NCBI GenBank assembly: GCA_002305765.1
Contig: DBQU01000057.1
Span: 1 to 24,472 of the forward strand
Source of the DNA: Deltaproteobacteria bacterium UBA1386
GTDB lineage: Bacteria > Desulfobacterota > Syntrophorhabdia > Syntrophorhabdales > Syntrophorhabdaceae
Length of the DNA stretch: 24,472 bases
Direction: 5' to 3'
The position numbers were made by a program, and so were the translations under genes. The notes beneath the pieces were generated by a model. That model saw nothing but the letters and a program-made list of their open reading frames with translations, made no database searches and had not been told where the DNA came from. Each line of letters begins with the position of its first letter. Position 1 is the stretch's first letter. Positions 6,175-14,282 of the stretch are shown here, piece after piece.

Positions 6175-8529
6175 TTACTTGTTCGCCAGGCAGATGTCTA
6201 TCGCTTCGTCCATCTTTTCGATGAACTTGAAGTCCATGCCGTCCTTGATGCTCTCCGGGACCTCCTCGAGGTCCTTCTCGTTGAGCTTCGGCAGGACGAT
6301 GTTCTTTATCCCGGCCCGCCGTGCCGCTAGGACCTTCTGTTTTATGCCGCCCACAGGCAGTACGAGGCCGCGCAGGGTGATCTCTCCCGTCATGGCCACG
6401 TCGTTGCGGACAGGTTTGTCCGTGAGGAGCGAGACCAGTGAGACGAGCATGGTGATCCCTGCCGAAGGGCCGTCCTTGGGGATGGCCCCCTGGGGCACGT
6501 GGACGTGGAGGTCGTTCTTCTCGAAGAAATCCTCGGCGATCTCGTAGTCGCCGTACTTGCTCCTGATGTAGCTGAGCGCCGCCTGAGCCGATTCCTTCAT
6601 GACGTCTCCAAGTTGGCCTGTCAACGACAGGGCGCCCTTGCCGCGCATCTTCGTCGATTCGATGAAGAGGATATCTCCGCCTGTCGGTGTCCAGGCGAGG
6701 CCTGTGGCGACCCCGGAATACTTTGTGCGTTCCGCCACCTCGGAGAAGAACTTGATGGGACCGAGGAATGTGTGGATGCTGTCGGCTGTGATGGTCTGCT
6801 TCTCCGTCTTGCCCTGCGCAACGTCCTTGGCGACGGCACGGCATATGGCGGCTATCTCCCTCTCCAGGTTACGGACGCCCGATTCACGCGTGTAGGAACG
6901 TATGACGACCTTGAGGGCTTCCTCTTCGAATTCGATATGGTCTTCGGAGAGACCGTGCTCGGAGCGTTCCTTGGGGATAAGGAACTGCCGTGCTATCATG
7001 AGCTTCTCTTCCTCGGTGTAGCCGGGAAGCTCGAGGACCTCCATCCTGTCCTTCAGCGCCGGCGGTATGGGATCAAGCATGTTCGCCGTCGCTATGAACA
7101 TTACCTTGGACAGGTCGAAGGGCACTTCGAGATAGTGGTCGCTGAAGGAGAAGTTCTGTTCCGGGTCGAGGACCTCGAGAAGGGCGCTGGAAGGGTCGCC
7201 CCTGAAGTCCGTGCCGATCTTGTCGACCTCGTCGAGCATGAATATGGGGTTGTTGGACCCTGCTTTCTTGATGCCCTGTACGATCCGGCCGGGGAGGGCT
7301 CCCACGTAGGTGCGTCTGTGCCCCCGTATCTCGGCCTCGTCCCTTATGCCTCCGAGCGATATCCTCATGAACTTGCGGCCCAGGGCCCTGGCGATCGATT
7401 TGCCCAGGGACGTTTTGCCGACACCGGGAGGACCGACGAAGCACAGGATGGGTCCCTTCATGTCGGCTTTGAGCTTCCTCACGGCCAGGTACTCGAGGAT
7501 CCTCTTCTTGACCTTTTCCAGATCGTAGTGGTCTTCGTCGAGTATTTTCGTTGCCCCGTCAATGTCGAGGTTGTCCTCTGTCGCCTTCGACCAGGGCAAC
7601 TCCGTCAGCCAGTCGAGGTATGTCCGCGCGACGGTGTATTCAGCGGACATGCTGCTCATCTTCGAGAGCCTGTCGAGTTCCTTGTCCGCCACCTTCCGCA
7701 CCTCATCGGGCATTTTGGCTTCTTTTATCTTCTTCTTGAGCTCATCGACCTCGTTTATCTTGTCGTCACTTTCGCCAAGCTCCTTCTGGATGGCTTTGAG
7801 CTGTTCCCTCAGGTAGTACTCGCGCTGGGTCTTGTCGATGCCCTCCTTGACGTGTGACTGGATCTTGCTGCTGAGCTCCAGCGTCTCCACTTCCCTGTTG
7901 AGGTAGATCGTCGCCTTCTTCAGCCGCTCCTTGAGGTCTATCTTTTCCAGGATCTCCTGCTTTTCGATGACCGATATGTTTATCGTCGAGGCGATGAGGT
8001 CGGCCAGGTTGCCCGGGTTCTCCACCTTCGACGCTATCTGGGCAAGCTCCGATGAAAGGTACGGGGCCATTTCGATCGCCTTGCGGTAGAGGTTCTTGAG
8101 GTTGATGTACATGGCATCTATCTCGATGTCCTTCTGGTAGTCCTCGAAGACAGGGAGGATGCTTGCCTTGATGTTGGGATCCGCCTCGGTGAACTCTATT
8201 ACCTTGCACCTGCACAGGCCCTGAATGACGACCCTCTGGCTGCCGTCGACCATCTTGACCATCTTCATGATGGTGGCCACGGTCCCGACGGTATAGAGGT
8301 CTTCCGGGCCGGGATCCTCGATATCGGGATTCTTCTGCGTTATGATGGCTATCATCTTGTCCTTGCTCATCGCTTCATCGACGAGGCGTATCGATTTCTC
8401 GCGCCCCACGATGAGAGGCATGACAAGATCGGGGTACGCCACCGTACCCCTCAGCGGCAGAACGGGCAGTTCCGCCGGTATGAACATCCTGTCTTTTATG
8501 CTTTTGTCGTTCTTTAAGCCGATTACCAT
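6175..8529 (-). CDS. lon: ATP-dependent protease La (Lon)
   Basis: A full-length (784 aa) cytoplasmic Lon protease, which unfolds and degrades damaged and regulatory proteins. The N-terminal substrate-binding domain opens with LPVLPLRGTVAYPDLVMPL, and a helical coiled region follows (about 200-310). The AAA+ domain has Walker A (GPPGVGKTS), Walker B (FMLDEVDKIG) and the following sensor regions. The C-terminal protease domain has the catalytic Ser689 in PKDGPSAG and Lys732 in GGIKQKV. The start at 8529 has AGGGGGAA upstream. It lies 9 bases after the dnaK stop, so the two stress genes are co-transcribed from the promoter near 10500. Its 3' end abuts the heptamer-repeat locus at 6038-6169. Confidence 0.97.
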   Translation of the reverse strand: MVIGLKNDKSIKDRMFIPAELPVLPLRGTVAYPDLVMPLIVGREKSIRLVDEAMSKDKMIAIITQKNPDIEDPGPEDLYTVGTVATIMKMVKMVDGSQRVVIQGLCRCKVIEFTEADPNIKASILPVFEDYQKDIEIDAMYINLKNLYRKAIEMAPYLSSELAQIASKVENPGNLADLIASTINISVIEKQEILEKIDLKERLKKATIYLNREVETLELSSKIQSHVKEGIDKTQREYYLREQLKAIQKELGESDDKINEVDELKKKIKEAKMPDEVRKVADKELDRLSKMSSMSAEYTVARTYLDWLTELPWSKATEDNLDIDGATKILDEDHYDLEKVKKRILEYLAVRKLKADMKGPILCFVGPPGVGKTSLGKSIARALGRKFMRISLGGIRDEAEIRGHRRTYVGALPGRIVQGIKKAGSNNPIFMLDEVDKIGTDFRGDPSSALLEVLDPEQNFSFSDHYLEVPFDLSKVMFIATANMLDPIPPALKDRMEVLELPGYTEEEKLMIARQFLIPKERSEHGLSEDHIEFEEEALKVVIRSYTRESGVRNLEREIAAICRAVAKDVAQGKTEKQTITADSIHTFLGPIKFFSEVAERTKYSGVATGLAWTPTGGDILFIESTKMRGKGALSLTGQLGDVMKESAQAALSYIRSKYGDYEIAEDFFEKNDLHVHVPQGAIPKDGPSAGITMLVSLVSLLTDKPVRNDVAMTGEITLRGLVLPVGGIKQKVLAARRAGIKNIVLPKLNEKDLEEVPESIKDGMDFKFIEKMDEAIDICLANK

Positions 8530-8538
8530 TAATTCCCC

Positions 8539-10458
8539 CTATCGCTTGACATCCTCAAATTCCGCGTCCACGACGTCGTCATCTCTTCTGCCGCTCTGCT
8601 GGGCGTCACGTTGTGGGCCTGCATCCTGGCCCGGAGCGCCCTGCGACGTTGCCTGCGAGGTCTTCTTGTAGAGCGTTTCGGCAAGCTGGTGGGAGGCCTT
8701 GGTCAGGTCGTCCGCGGCCTTCTTGATCCTGTCGGCGTCACCGCTCTTGATGGCTTCCTTCGCGGGGTTCAGCAGGTCCTCGACGGTCCTGATGTCCTCG
8801 GCGGAGAGCTTGTCCTTGTTCTCATTGAGTGTTTTCTCGGTCGTGTATATGATGTTGTCGAGCTGGTTGCGCTGCTCGATCTCCTGTTTTCTCTTGCGGT
8901 CCTCCTCGGCATGGGTCTCCGAATCGTGGACCATCTTCTGGATATCGTCTTCGGAGAGGCCCGTGGAGGCCGTGATGCGGATGCTCTGCTCTTTTCCCGT
9001 CGCCGTGTCCTTTGCCGATACGTGGAGTATGCCGTTGGCGTCTATATCGAACGTGACCTCTATCTGGGGTATACCCCTCGGCGCCGGCGGCAGGCCGATG
9101 AGGTGGAACCTTCCCAGTGTCCTGTTGTCCCTGGCCATCTCCCTCTCTCCCTGAAGAACGTGGATCTCGACGCTCGTCTGGCTGTCCTCGGCTGTGGTGA
9201 ACACCTGGCTCTTCTTTGTCGGGATGGTGGTGTTGCGCTCGATTATCTTCGTCATCACCCCGCCAAGCGTCTCGATACCCAGTGACAGCGGCGTGACGTC
9301 GAGAAGCAGGACGTCCTTCACTTCGCCGGCGAGAACGCCTGCCTGGACGGCCGCGCCAAGGGCGACGACCTCATCGGGGTTCACACCCCGGTGCGGTTCC
9401 TTGCCGAAGAATTCCTTGACTATATCCTGGACCCTGGGGATCCTGGTGGAACCGCCGACGAGGACGACCTCGTCGATCTTGTTCGTCGGGATCTTCGCAT
9501 CGTCAAGAGCGCGCCTGCAGGGCTCGATGGTCCTCTGGAAGAGGTCGTCGGCGAGCTTCTCCAGTTCCGCCCTCCTGAGCTTCATGTTGAGGTGTTTCGG
9601 GCCCGAGGCGTCAGCGGTGATGAAGGGGAGATTGATCTCCGTCTCCACCGTCGCGGAAAGCTCCACCTTTGCGCGCTCCGCCGCCTCTTTCAGCCTTTGC
9701 AGGGCCATCCTGTCCTTTGAGAGATCTATGCCCTGGTCTTTTCTGAATTCCGAGACGATCCAGTCTATGACCCGCTGGTCGATGTCGTCGCCGCCAAGGT
9801 GGGTGTCGCCGTTGGTCGATTTGACCTCGACGACGTTGTCGCCGACCTCGAGGATGGATATGTCGAAGGTGCCGCCGCCGAAGTCGTAGACGGCGATTGT
9901 CTCATCCTTTTTCTTATCCAGGCCGTAGGCCAGGGCGGAGGCCGTCGGTTCGTTGATGATGCGAAGGACGTTGAGCCCCGCTATCCTTCCGGCGTCCTTC
10001 GTGGCCTGCCGCTGCGAGTCGTTGAAATAGGCCGGCACGGTTATGACCGCGTCGTCGATCTGCTGGCCGAGGTACGCCTCGGCTGATTTCCGCAGCTTTT
10101 GGAGCACGAAGGCCGATATCTCCTGGGGGGTGTACTGTTTGCCGCGGACATCGACACGCACGTTGCCGTCCTGATCTCCAACCACCTTGTAGGGAACCGT
10201 CTTGATCTCTTCCTGCACCTCGTTGAACCGTCTTCCCACGAACCTCTTTATCGAAAATATGGTGTTTTCGGGGTTTGTGATGGCCTGTCTTTTGGCCGTC
10301 TGCCCGACGAGCACCTCGCCGTCCTTCGTGAACGCGACCACGCTCGGTGTAAGCCTGCTTCCCTCTTCATTTATGATGACCTTCGGCTCGCCTCCTTCCA
10401 TGACCGCAACGACCGAATTGGTGGTGCCCAGGTCTATACCTATCACTTTTCTTGCCAT
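8539..10458 (-). CDS. dnaK: Hsp70 chaperone DnaK
   Basis: This is the ATP-dependent folding chaperone. The nucleotide-binding domain opens with VIGIDLGTTNSVVAV and contains the second phosphate loop (VYDFGGGTFDISIL) and the adenosine motif (VVLVGGSTRIPRVQ). The substrate-binding domain (LLLDVTPLSLGIETLGG onwards) and the helical lid follow. The C-terminus ends in the usual acidic tail (DDDVVDAEFEDVKR). I use the ATG at 10458 (MARKVIGID) rather than the in-frame ATG at 10464, because AGGAGG is 8 bases before the former and too close to the latter. The gene is not next to grpE, hrcA or dnaJ, and no CIRCE element is seen upstream. It is paired with lon downstream. Confidence 0.97.
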   Translation of the reverse strand: MARKVIGIDLGTTNSVVAVMEGGEPKVIINEEGSRLTPSVVAFTKDGEVLVGQTAKRQAITNPENTIFSIKRFVGRRFNEVQEEIKTVPYKVVGDQDGNVRVDVRGKQYTPQEISAFVLQKLRKSAEAYLGQQIDDAVITVPAYFNDSQRQATKDAGRIAGLNVLRIINEPTASALAYGLDKKKDETIAVYDFGGGTFDISILEVGDNVVEVKSTNGDTHLGGDDIDQRVIDWIVSEFRKDQGIDLSKDRMALQRLKEAAERAKVELSATVETEINLPFITADASGPKHLNMKLRRAELEKLADDLFQRTIEPCRRALDDAKIPTNKIDEVVLVGGSTRIPRVQDIVKEFFGKEPHRGVNPDEVVALGAAVQAGVLAGEVKDVLLLDVTPLSLGIETLGGVMTKIIERNTTIPTKKSQVFTTAEDSQTSVEIHVLQGEREMARDNRTLGRFHLIGLPPAPRGIPQIEVTFDIDANGILHVSAKDTATGKEQSIRITASTGLSEDDIQKMVHDSETHAEEDRKRKQEIEQRNQLDNIIYTTEKTLNENKDKLSAEDIRTVEDLLNPAKEAIKSGDADRIKKAADDLTKASHQLAETLYKKTSQATSQGAPGQDAGPQRDAQQSGRRDDDVVDAEFEDVKR

Positions 10459-10493
10459 TTTCATCTCCTCCTGAAGTTTTTCGCGTCTAGCGT

Positions 10494-10526
10494 AATATAA
10501 GGTTGGGGTCTAACGTTGTCAACGTT
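10494..10526 (-). promoter_or_regulatory. dnaK-lon promoter with an overlapping palindrome
   Basis: On the minus strand, TTGACA (10522-10517), a 17-base spacer and TATATT (10499-10494) form a near-consensus sigma-70 promoter. The -35 box lies inside a perfect inverted repeat, AACGTTG-T-CAACGTT (10512-10526, 7-bp arms with a 1-base centre). A repressor bound there would block the promoter. This is not the CIRCE sequence. Confidence 0.65.
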
Positions 10527-10609
10527 GGGACGGAATCTTTTTTTGAGGCTATCCGTTTGAAAATACGGAGAGTTATCGGTAAGAGACGCGAAGGGTGATG
10601 GCCGGTGGT

Positions 10610-11452
10610 TCAGGCCGTGTCCGAAGGCCGGCGGGAGGCATTCCGGGCCCTGAGGCGGGCACAGGTGAAGGACAGCAGAAAGAGGGCAAAATTGACGAGG
10701 ACTATGGTGGCCCCCGCGGGCAGGTCGAGGACAAAGGAGATGGTGATACCAGCCAGCACGGAGAGGATGCCGGTGAAACAGGAGATCATGATCGTCGCTC
10801 TGAAACCCCTGGCGAACTGCAGCGCCGTCACGGCGGGGATGATGAGCAGTGCCGAAACGAGCATGATCCCCACGACCCTCATGGCAAGGACGACGGTGAG
10901 GGCTGTCAGAAGGACGAGGATGCGGTTGATGCGGTCCGTCCGTATGCCCGATGTCCTGGCCGATTCCTCGTCGAAGGTGATGGCCAGGAGCTCCTGGTAG
11001 GAAAGGGTGATGACGATGATGAGGCACAGGCACAGCAGGACTGAGGTCCACACCTCCGCGTAGCTTATGGCCAGGATGTTGCCGAAGAGATAGCTGAAGA
11101 GATCGATGTTGAAGCCGCCCGCCACACTCGCGATGAGGATACCCCCGGCTATCCCGAGGGAGGAGACGATGCCTATGGCGGCGTCACCGTAAAGACGCGC
11201 CTTGTCGATGAGCTTGAGGATCCCCAGGGCGCTTGCCGCCACGATGGGGACCGCCACATAGAAAGGATAGGCCTGGAAGAGGAGTCCCACGGCGACACCT
11301 CCGAAGGTGACGTGGGCGAGCCCGTCGCCTATCAGGGAAAGCCTGCGCAGGACGAGAAACGTCCCCAGCGCCGAACAGAGCGCGGCTATGAAGGAGCCCG
11401 CAAGCAGGGCCCGCTGGATGAACCCATGGCTGAAAAGGTCAAGGAAGTCCAA
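10610..11452 (-). CDS. znuB: Zinc ABC transporter permease ZnuB
   Basis: Membrane subunit of the zinc/manganese-type ABC importer (ABC-3 family). The protein begins DFLDLFSHGFIQRALLAGSF and has the family's LRRLSLIGDGLAHVTFGGVA segment, then about seven or eight hydrophobic helices, including a long VVLAMRVVGIMLVSALLIIP stretch. I take the start as TTG at 11452, with a G-rich ribosome binding site just upstream. The frame stays open to an ATG at 11524, but that extra sequence is a translation of the repeat element at 11466-11500 and has no permease homology. Last gene of the Zur-znuA-znuC-znuB operon. Confidence 0.88.
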   Translation of the reverse strand: MDFLDLFSHGFIQRALLAGSFIAALCSALGTFLVLRRLSLIGDGLAHVTFGGVAVGLLFQAYPFYVAVPIVAASALGILKLIDKARLYGDAAIGIVSSLGIAGGILIASVAGGFNIDLFSYLFGNILAISYAEVWTSVLLCLCLIIVITLSYQELLAITFDEESARTSGIRTDRINRILVLLTALTVVLAMRVVGIMLVSALLIIPAVTALQFARGFRATIMISCFTGILSVLAGITISFVLDLPAGATIVLVNFALFLLSFTCARLRARNASRRPSDTA

Positions 11453-11465
11453 GGGGCCCCCCGGG

Positions 11466-11577
11466 CAATGACCAATGACCGGATTCCAATGACCAATGGA
11501 AGAACAGAGCGAGGAATGAGTCATCCATACAGGCAGGTTCGGCGGTTGTCTGTTTATCGGTCATTGGGATTTGATCA
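11466..11577. repeat. Inverted heptamer repeat element (locus B)
   Basis: The left arm has 7-base units CAATGAC, CAATGAC, CGGATTC, CAATGAC and CAATGGA (11466-11500). The right arm contains the reverse complements GTCATTG and GGATTTG, then ATCA (11560-11577). The element occupies the gap between znuC and znuB and shares its sequence with the repeat at 20262-20308. Confidence 0.75.
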
Positions 11578-11584
11578 CGTACCA

Positions 11585-12346
11585 TCACTTGTCATGCCTG
11601 TGGCAGATCAGATGCTGGGAGTGCTCGCCGAAGTAGTCCGTCATGTCCGTCGAGAGGCAGAAATCGTCGAAGCCGCCGAAGAAGATGAGCCTCCTGTCGA
11701 GATAGAGGAGTCTCGAAGCGTGCTGGCCGATGGTGCCTATGTCGTGGGTTATCATGATGATCGTCCCCTTCCTGTCCCTGTTGAGACCCTTGAGGGTCGT
11801 GAAGAACCTTTCCCTGCCCTCGGGATCGAGGGCGGTCGTCGGCTCGTCGAGAATGAGGAGCTCCGGCCCGGCCACCAGCGCCTTCGCTATGAGCACGCGC
11901 TGCTGCTGGCCTCCTGAGAGTTCCCCGATGAGCTTGTTCCTGATGGATGTGATATCCAGGAAGGTCATGACTTCGTCTATGGATCCCCTGTCGGTCCGCG
12001 CGACCCTCCTTGGGAAACTTTTACCGGCCAGCAGTCCCAGCGCGACGATCTCTTCCACCGTGGCAGGAAAGTGGGGATTGAAAGCTGCTATCTTCTGGGG
12101 AAGATATCCGATCTTCCTCCACTGACTGAAGGCGTCTGAGTTGTGTCCGAAGAGCATGACCGCACCCTGTGTGGGCTTAAGCAGGCCGAGCAGCAGGCGG
12201 ATAAGGGTGGTCTTGCCGGAGCCGTTCGGCCCGACGATCCCCAGAAATTCCCCTTTTTCGAGGGTGAAGGTGATGTCGCTCAGTATCTCGACGCCGTTGA
12301 ACCGGAAGGACAGGTTCTCCGTCGTCACCACGCGCGTCATCTGCAT
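11585..12346 (-). CDS. znuC: Zinc ABC transporter ATP-binding protein ZnuC
   Basis: The 253-residue ATPase subunit of the zinc importer. It has a complete ABC cassette: Walker A (GIVGPNGSGKTTLIR), Q-loop (IGYLPQK), signature (LSGGQQQRVLIAKAL), Walker B (ELLILDEPTTALDPEG) and the switch His (IIMITHDIG). The first ATG at 12346 lies inside the end of znuA (about 10 bases of overlap) and is preceded by AGGAAAGG. An alternative ATG is two codons later. The overlap means znuA and znuC are translationally coupled. It energises uptake through the ZnuB permease from the ZnuA binding protein. Confidence 0.93.
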   Translation of the reverse strand: MQMTRVVTTENLSFRFNGVEILSDITFTLEKGEFLGIVGPNGSGKTTLIRLLLGLLKPTQGAVMLFGHNSDAFSQWRKIGYLPQKIAAFNPHFPATVEEIVALGLLAGKSFPRRVARTDRGSIDEVMTFLDITSIRNKLIGELSGGQQQRVLIAKALVAGPELLILDEPTTALDPEGRERFFTTLKGLNRDRKGTIIMITHDIGTIGQHASRLLYLDRRLIFFGGFDDFCLSTDMTDYFGEHSQHLICHRHDK

Positions 12347-13299
12347 TCAAGACCTTTCCTGAGATTCTCGAGGTTGTTCTCCATGAGAGAGATGAACGTC
12401 GCACCCTTCTCGAACTCGTCCTTCGTCAGGTTGTGGGCTCCGTGGAGATAAAGGAGCGTTGCCCCCGTCTCCCTGGCGAGAAGCTCCGATACCTTCGGAT
12501 TGATCAGTTCTTCGAAATAGACGTAACGGATACCGTTCTCATCCATTTTCTTCTTGAGGGCGATGATCTTTCTCGCCGTCGGTTCGGCATTCGGAGACCC
12601 TTCGTAGGCGCTTACGTATTCGAGGCCGTACCTGTGCGCGAGATAGCCGAAGGCGAAGTGGCCGCCGTGGATGAGGGTCTTCTTCCTGCATGTCCCCAGC
12701 GTCTCGCGGAACTTTCCGTCGAGCCTGGAAAGCCGTTCCTTGTAGGCGGCCGCGTTCTTCCGGAAAAGACCGCTCCCCTGAGGGTCGGCGGAGCACAGAC
12801 CTTCCGTGATCGTATCGACCATCTTCATCGCGTTCCCGAGATCCAGCCAGATGTGGGGATCGAAAGCGCCGTGGTCGTGGTGCCCGTGGCCATGCTCCTT
12901 CCCTCCCTCGTGGTGCTCCTCACCGCTTCTCATCAGTCTGATGCCCCGGCTCGCGTCGACGGTGACGAGGGTCTTGTTGGCGACTCCTTTGAGCAATTCT
13001 TCCGACCAGGGTTCCATATACCTGCCGGTGTACACGAAAAGCCGCGCGCTATTGACACGCGCCATATCGCCCGGTTTCGGTTCAAAGGTGTGGGCCTCCA
13101 CCCCCGGCGGCAGGATGAGGGTCACCGTGGCCCTGTCGCCGGCTATCGCCCTCGTGAGATCGTAGAGGGGAAAGAGGGTGGTGACGACGGTGATCTTCCC
13201 GGGGCTGTCGGAGACATCCTTCCGGTCCGGTCCACAGGAGGCGGCCGCGACGAGGAACATCGCCAGGAGAAGGATCAGCGCCGGCCGCAGCGGTTTCAT
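12337..13299 (-). CDS. znuA: Zinc-binding lipoprotein ZnuA
   Basis: Periplasmic metal-binding component (320 aa) of the zinc importer. The signal peptide ends in a lipobox (LVAAASCG), so the protein is probably anchored by a lipidated Cys. The metal-site features of cluster A-I binding proteins are present: His in PPGVEAHTFEPKPGD, the His after a His-rich acidic loop (EEHHEGGKEHGHGHHDHG, about residues 127-144) in AFDPHIWLD, and HGGHFAFGYLAHRYGL in the second lobe. The His-rich loop points to zinc rather than manganese. The start overlaps the regulator's stop by 4 bases (ATGA), and the end overlaps znuC. Confidence 0.93.
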   Translation of the reverse strand: MKPLRPALILLLAMFLVAAASCGPDRKDVSDSPGKITVVTTLFPLYDLTRAIAGDRATVTLILPPGVEAHTFEPKPGDMARVNSARLFVYTGRYMEPWSEELLKGVANKTLVTVDASRGIRLMRSGEEHHEGGKEHGHGHHDHGAFDPHIWLDLGNAMKMVDTITEGLCSADPQGSGLFRKNAAAYKERLSRLDGKFRETLGTCRKKTLIHGGHFAFGYLAHRYGLEYVSAYEGSPNAEPTARKIIALKKKMDENGIRYVYFEELINPKVSELLARETGATLLYLHGAHNLTKDEFEKGATFISLMENNLENLRKGLECR

Positions 13300-13730
13300 T
13301 GTCTACCCCCTTTGTCCGCCGAGCAGTCGCTGCAGATCCCGAAGACCTGCATGATGTGCGATGATACGGTTGCATTCAGGGTCCGCGAGACCTCTTTCTC
13401 GATCTCCCCGAATGCGCAGAAATTAAGATCATCCACTTTCCTGCAGGAGGTGCAGACGAAATGATGGTGGTGTTCCCTGTTACCGCAGAAGAAGTAATAG
13501 AGCTTGCGATCCGGATGGATGACCTTGGAGATGACTCCCCCGGCTGCCAGTTCCTCCAGGTTGCGATAGACCGTGGGAAGCCCGATGGCGCGGAAACGCT
13601 CTTTCATCGTTGTCCACACCTCGTCGGGGCTGAGGTAGATCGAGGCGTTGCGCAGGATATCGAGGATGGCGAGCCTCTTCGGTGTCGTTTTGAGTTCGAG
13701 CTCCTTCAGAATGTCGCTGTGATCCTTCAT
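13296..13730 (-). CDS. Fur family metal regulator, probably Zur
   Basis: This 144-residue Fur-family repressor has an N-terminal winged helix (TTPKRLAILDILRN, PTVYRNLEELAAGG with the DNA-recognition helix) and a C-terminal dimerisation and metal domain. His-rich HHHHFVCTSC and ICSDC supply the regulatory metal and the two CxxC structural zinc pairs. It is the first gene of the operon and overlaps znuA by 4 bases, so zinc sensing (Zur) is the best guess; the sequence alone cannot separate Zur from Fur or PerR. An operator-like palindrome on its own promoter suggests autoregulation of the whole zinc operon. Confidence 0.87.
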   Translation of the reverse strand: MKDHSDILKELELKTTPKRLAILDILRNASIYLSPDEVWTTMKERFRAIGLPTVYRNLEELAAGGVISKVIHPDRKLYYFFCGNREHHHHFVCTSCRKVDDLNFCAFGEIEKEVSRTLNATVSSHIMQVFGICSDCSADKGGRQ

Positions 13731-13740
13731 GGCCGTCTAA

Positions 13741-13788
13741 ATAGAAATTATTTTCATTTATTCTATGGCAAGGAGAAGGGGATGTCAA
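13741..13788 (-). promoter_or_regulatory. Promoter and Fur/Zur-type operator of the zinc uptake operon
   Basis: On the minus strand, TTGACA (13788-13783), a 17-base spacer and TAGAAT (13765-13760) make a near-consensus promoter. An AT-rich inverted repeat, ATAGAA (13741-13746) and TTCTAT (13761-13766) with an inner GAAA-TTAT-TTTC (13744-13755), covers the -10 box and start site. Its composition and position fit a Fur-family operator. Confidence 0.65.
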
Positions 13789-13831
13789 TGCGGGATTACG
13801 GGAAGCGCCGTCAAAGGCGGGTTTGACATGT

Positions 13832-14257
13832 TTAGCGCTCTACCGGGTTACCCTTCCTTACCCATGCGGGATATCCGGCCAGAAAGGTCATGACGTTGGT
13901 GTATCCCGCGTTCCGTGCCGCGACCGCGGCCGTGAAGCTGGGGGCTCAGCCGTACCCCCTGCAATAGAAAACGATGGGGGTGTCCTTTTCAGGGGGGAGA
14001 AGGGACGCCAGCCTGTAGAATTCCTCCTGGGGAATGTGCAGGGCGCCGGGAATATGACCCGACGCGTATTCGAGGGTGGTCCTGTTGTCGACGACGAGGA
14101 GTCTCTGCTCTCTTTCCATCAAACCTTCAAGTTTTCCGACATCGATGTCTCCGATGCTGTCGCCGAGAAAACAGCCGGTCGTCGGGAGAAGACACAGGGC
14201 GAGTATGGCCAGAAGGGGCAGAAAGGACGGGATGGGTTTTGTGGCGGCTTGGACCAT
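13832..14257 (-). CDS. Rhodanese-like lipoprotein with predicted selenocysteine
   Basis: A 141-residue rhodanese domain read through an in-frame UGA at 13948-13946. Before the UGA come a signal peptide with a lipobox-like LLPTTGC (Cys29), the rhodanese opening LLVVDNRTTLEYASGHIPGA and the active-site Cys99 in IVFYCRGYG. After the UGA the frame continues with the rest of a rhodanese (AAVAARNAGYTNVMTFLAGY, then PAWVRKG) and stops at TAA 13834-13832. Residue 104 is probably Sec; relatives I recall have Cys there. A stem-loop 20 nt after the UGA supports this. Read without Sec, the protein lacks its last helix and strand. It is likely a membrane-anchored periplasmic sulfur or selenium transferase or redox protein; the substrate is unknown. 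It follows thrC by 25 bases. Confidence 0.8.
13917..13948 (-). promoter_or_regulatory. Candidate bacterial SECIS with UGA codon (rhodanese)
   Basis: The UGA (13948-13946) is followed after 15 bases by GCCGC (13930-13926), loop GGTC (13925-13922) and GCGGC (13921-13917). The apical loop begins 20 nt after the UGA and contains G-G-U, like the apex of the E. coli fdhF element. Confidence 0.65.
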
Positions 14258-14282
14258 GTGTTTATTCAGGGAACACGGTGGT

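Noticed and set aside
10465..10609. CIRCE element or terminator between znuB and dnaK
   Set aside because: No TTAGCACTC-type inverted repeat is present. The TCCGT/ACGGA hairpin near 10550-10572 is followed by A-rich, not T-rich, sequence in the direction of znuB.
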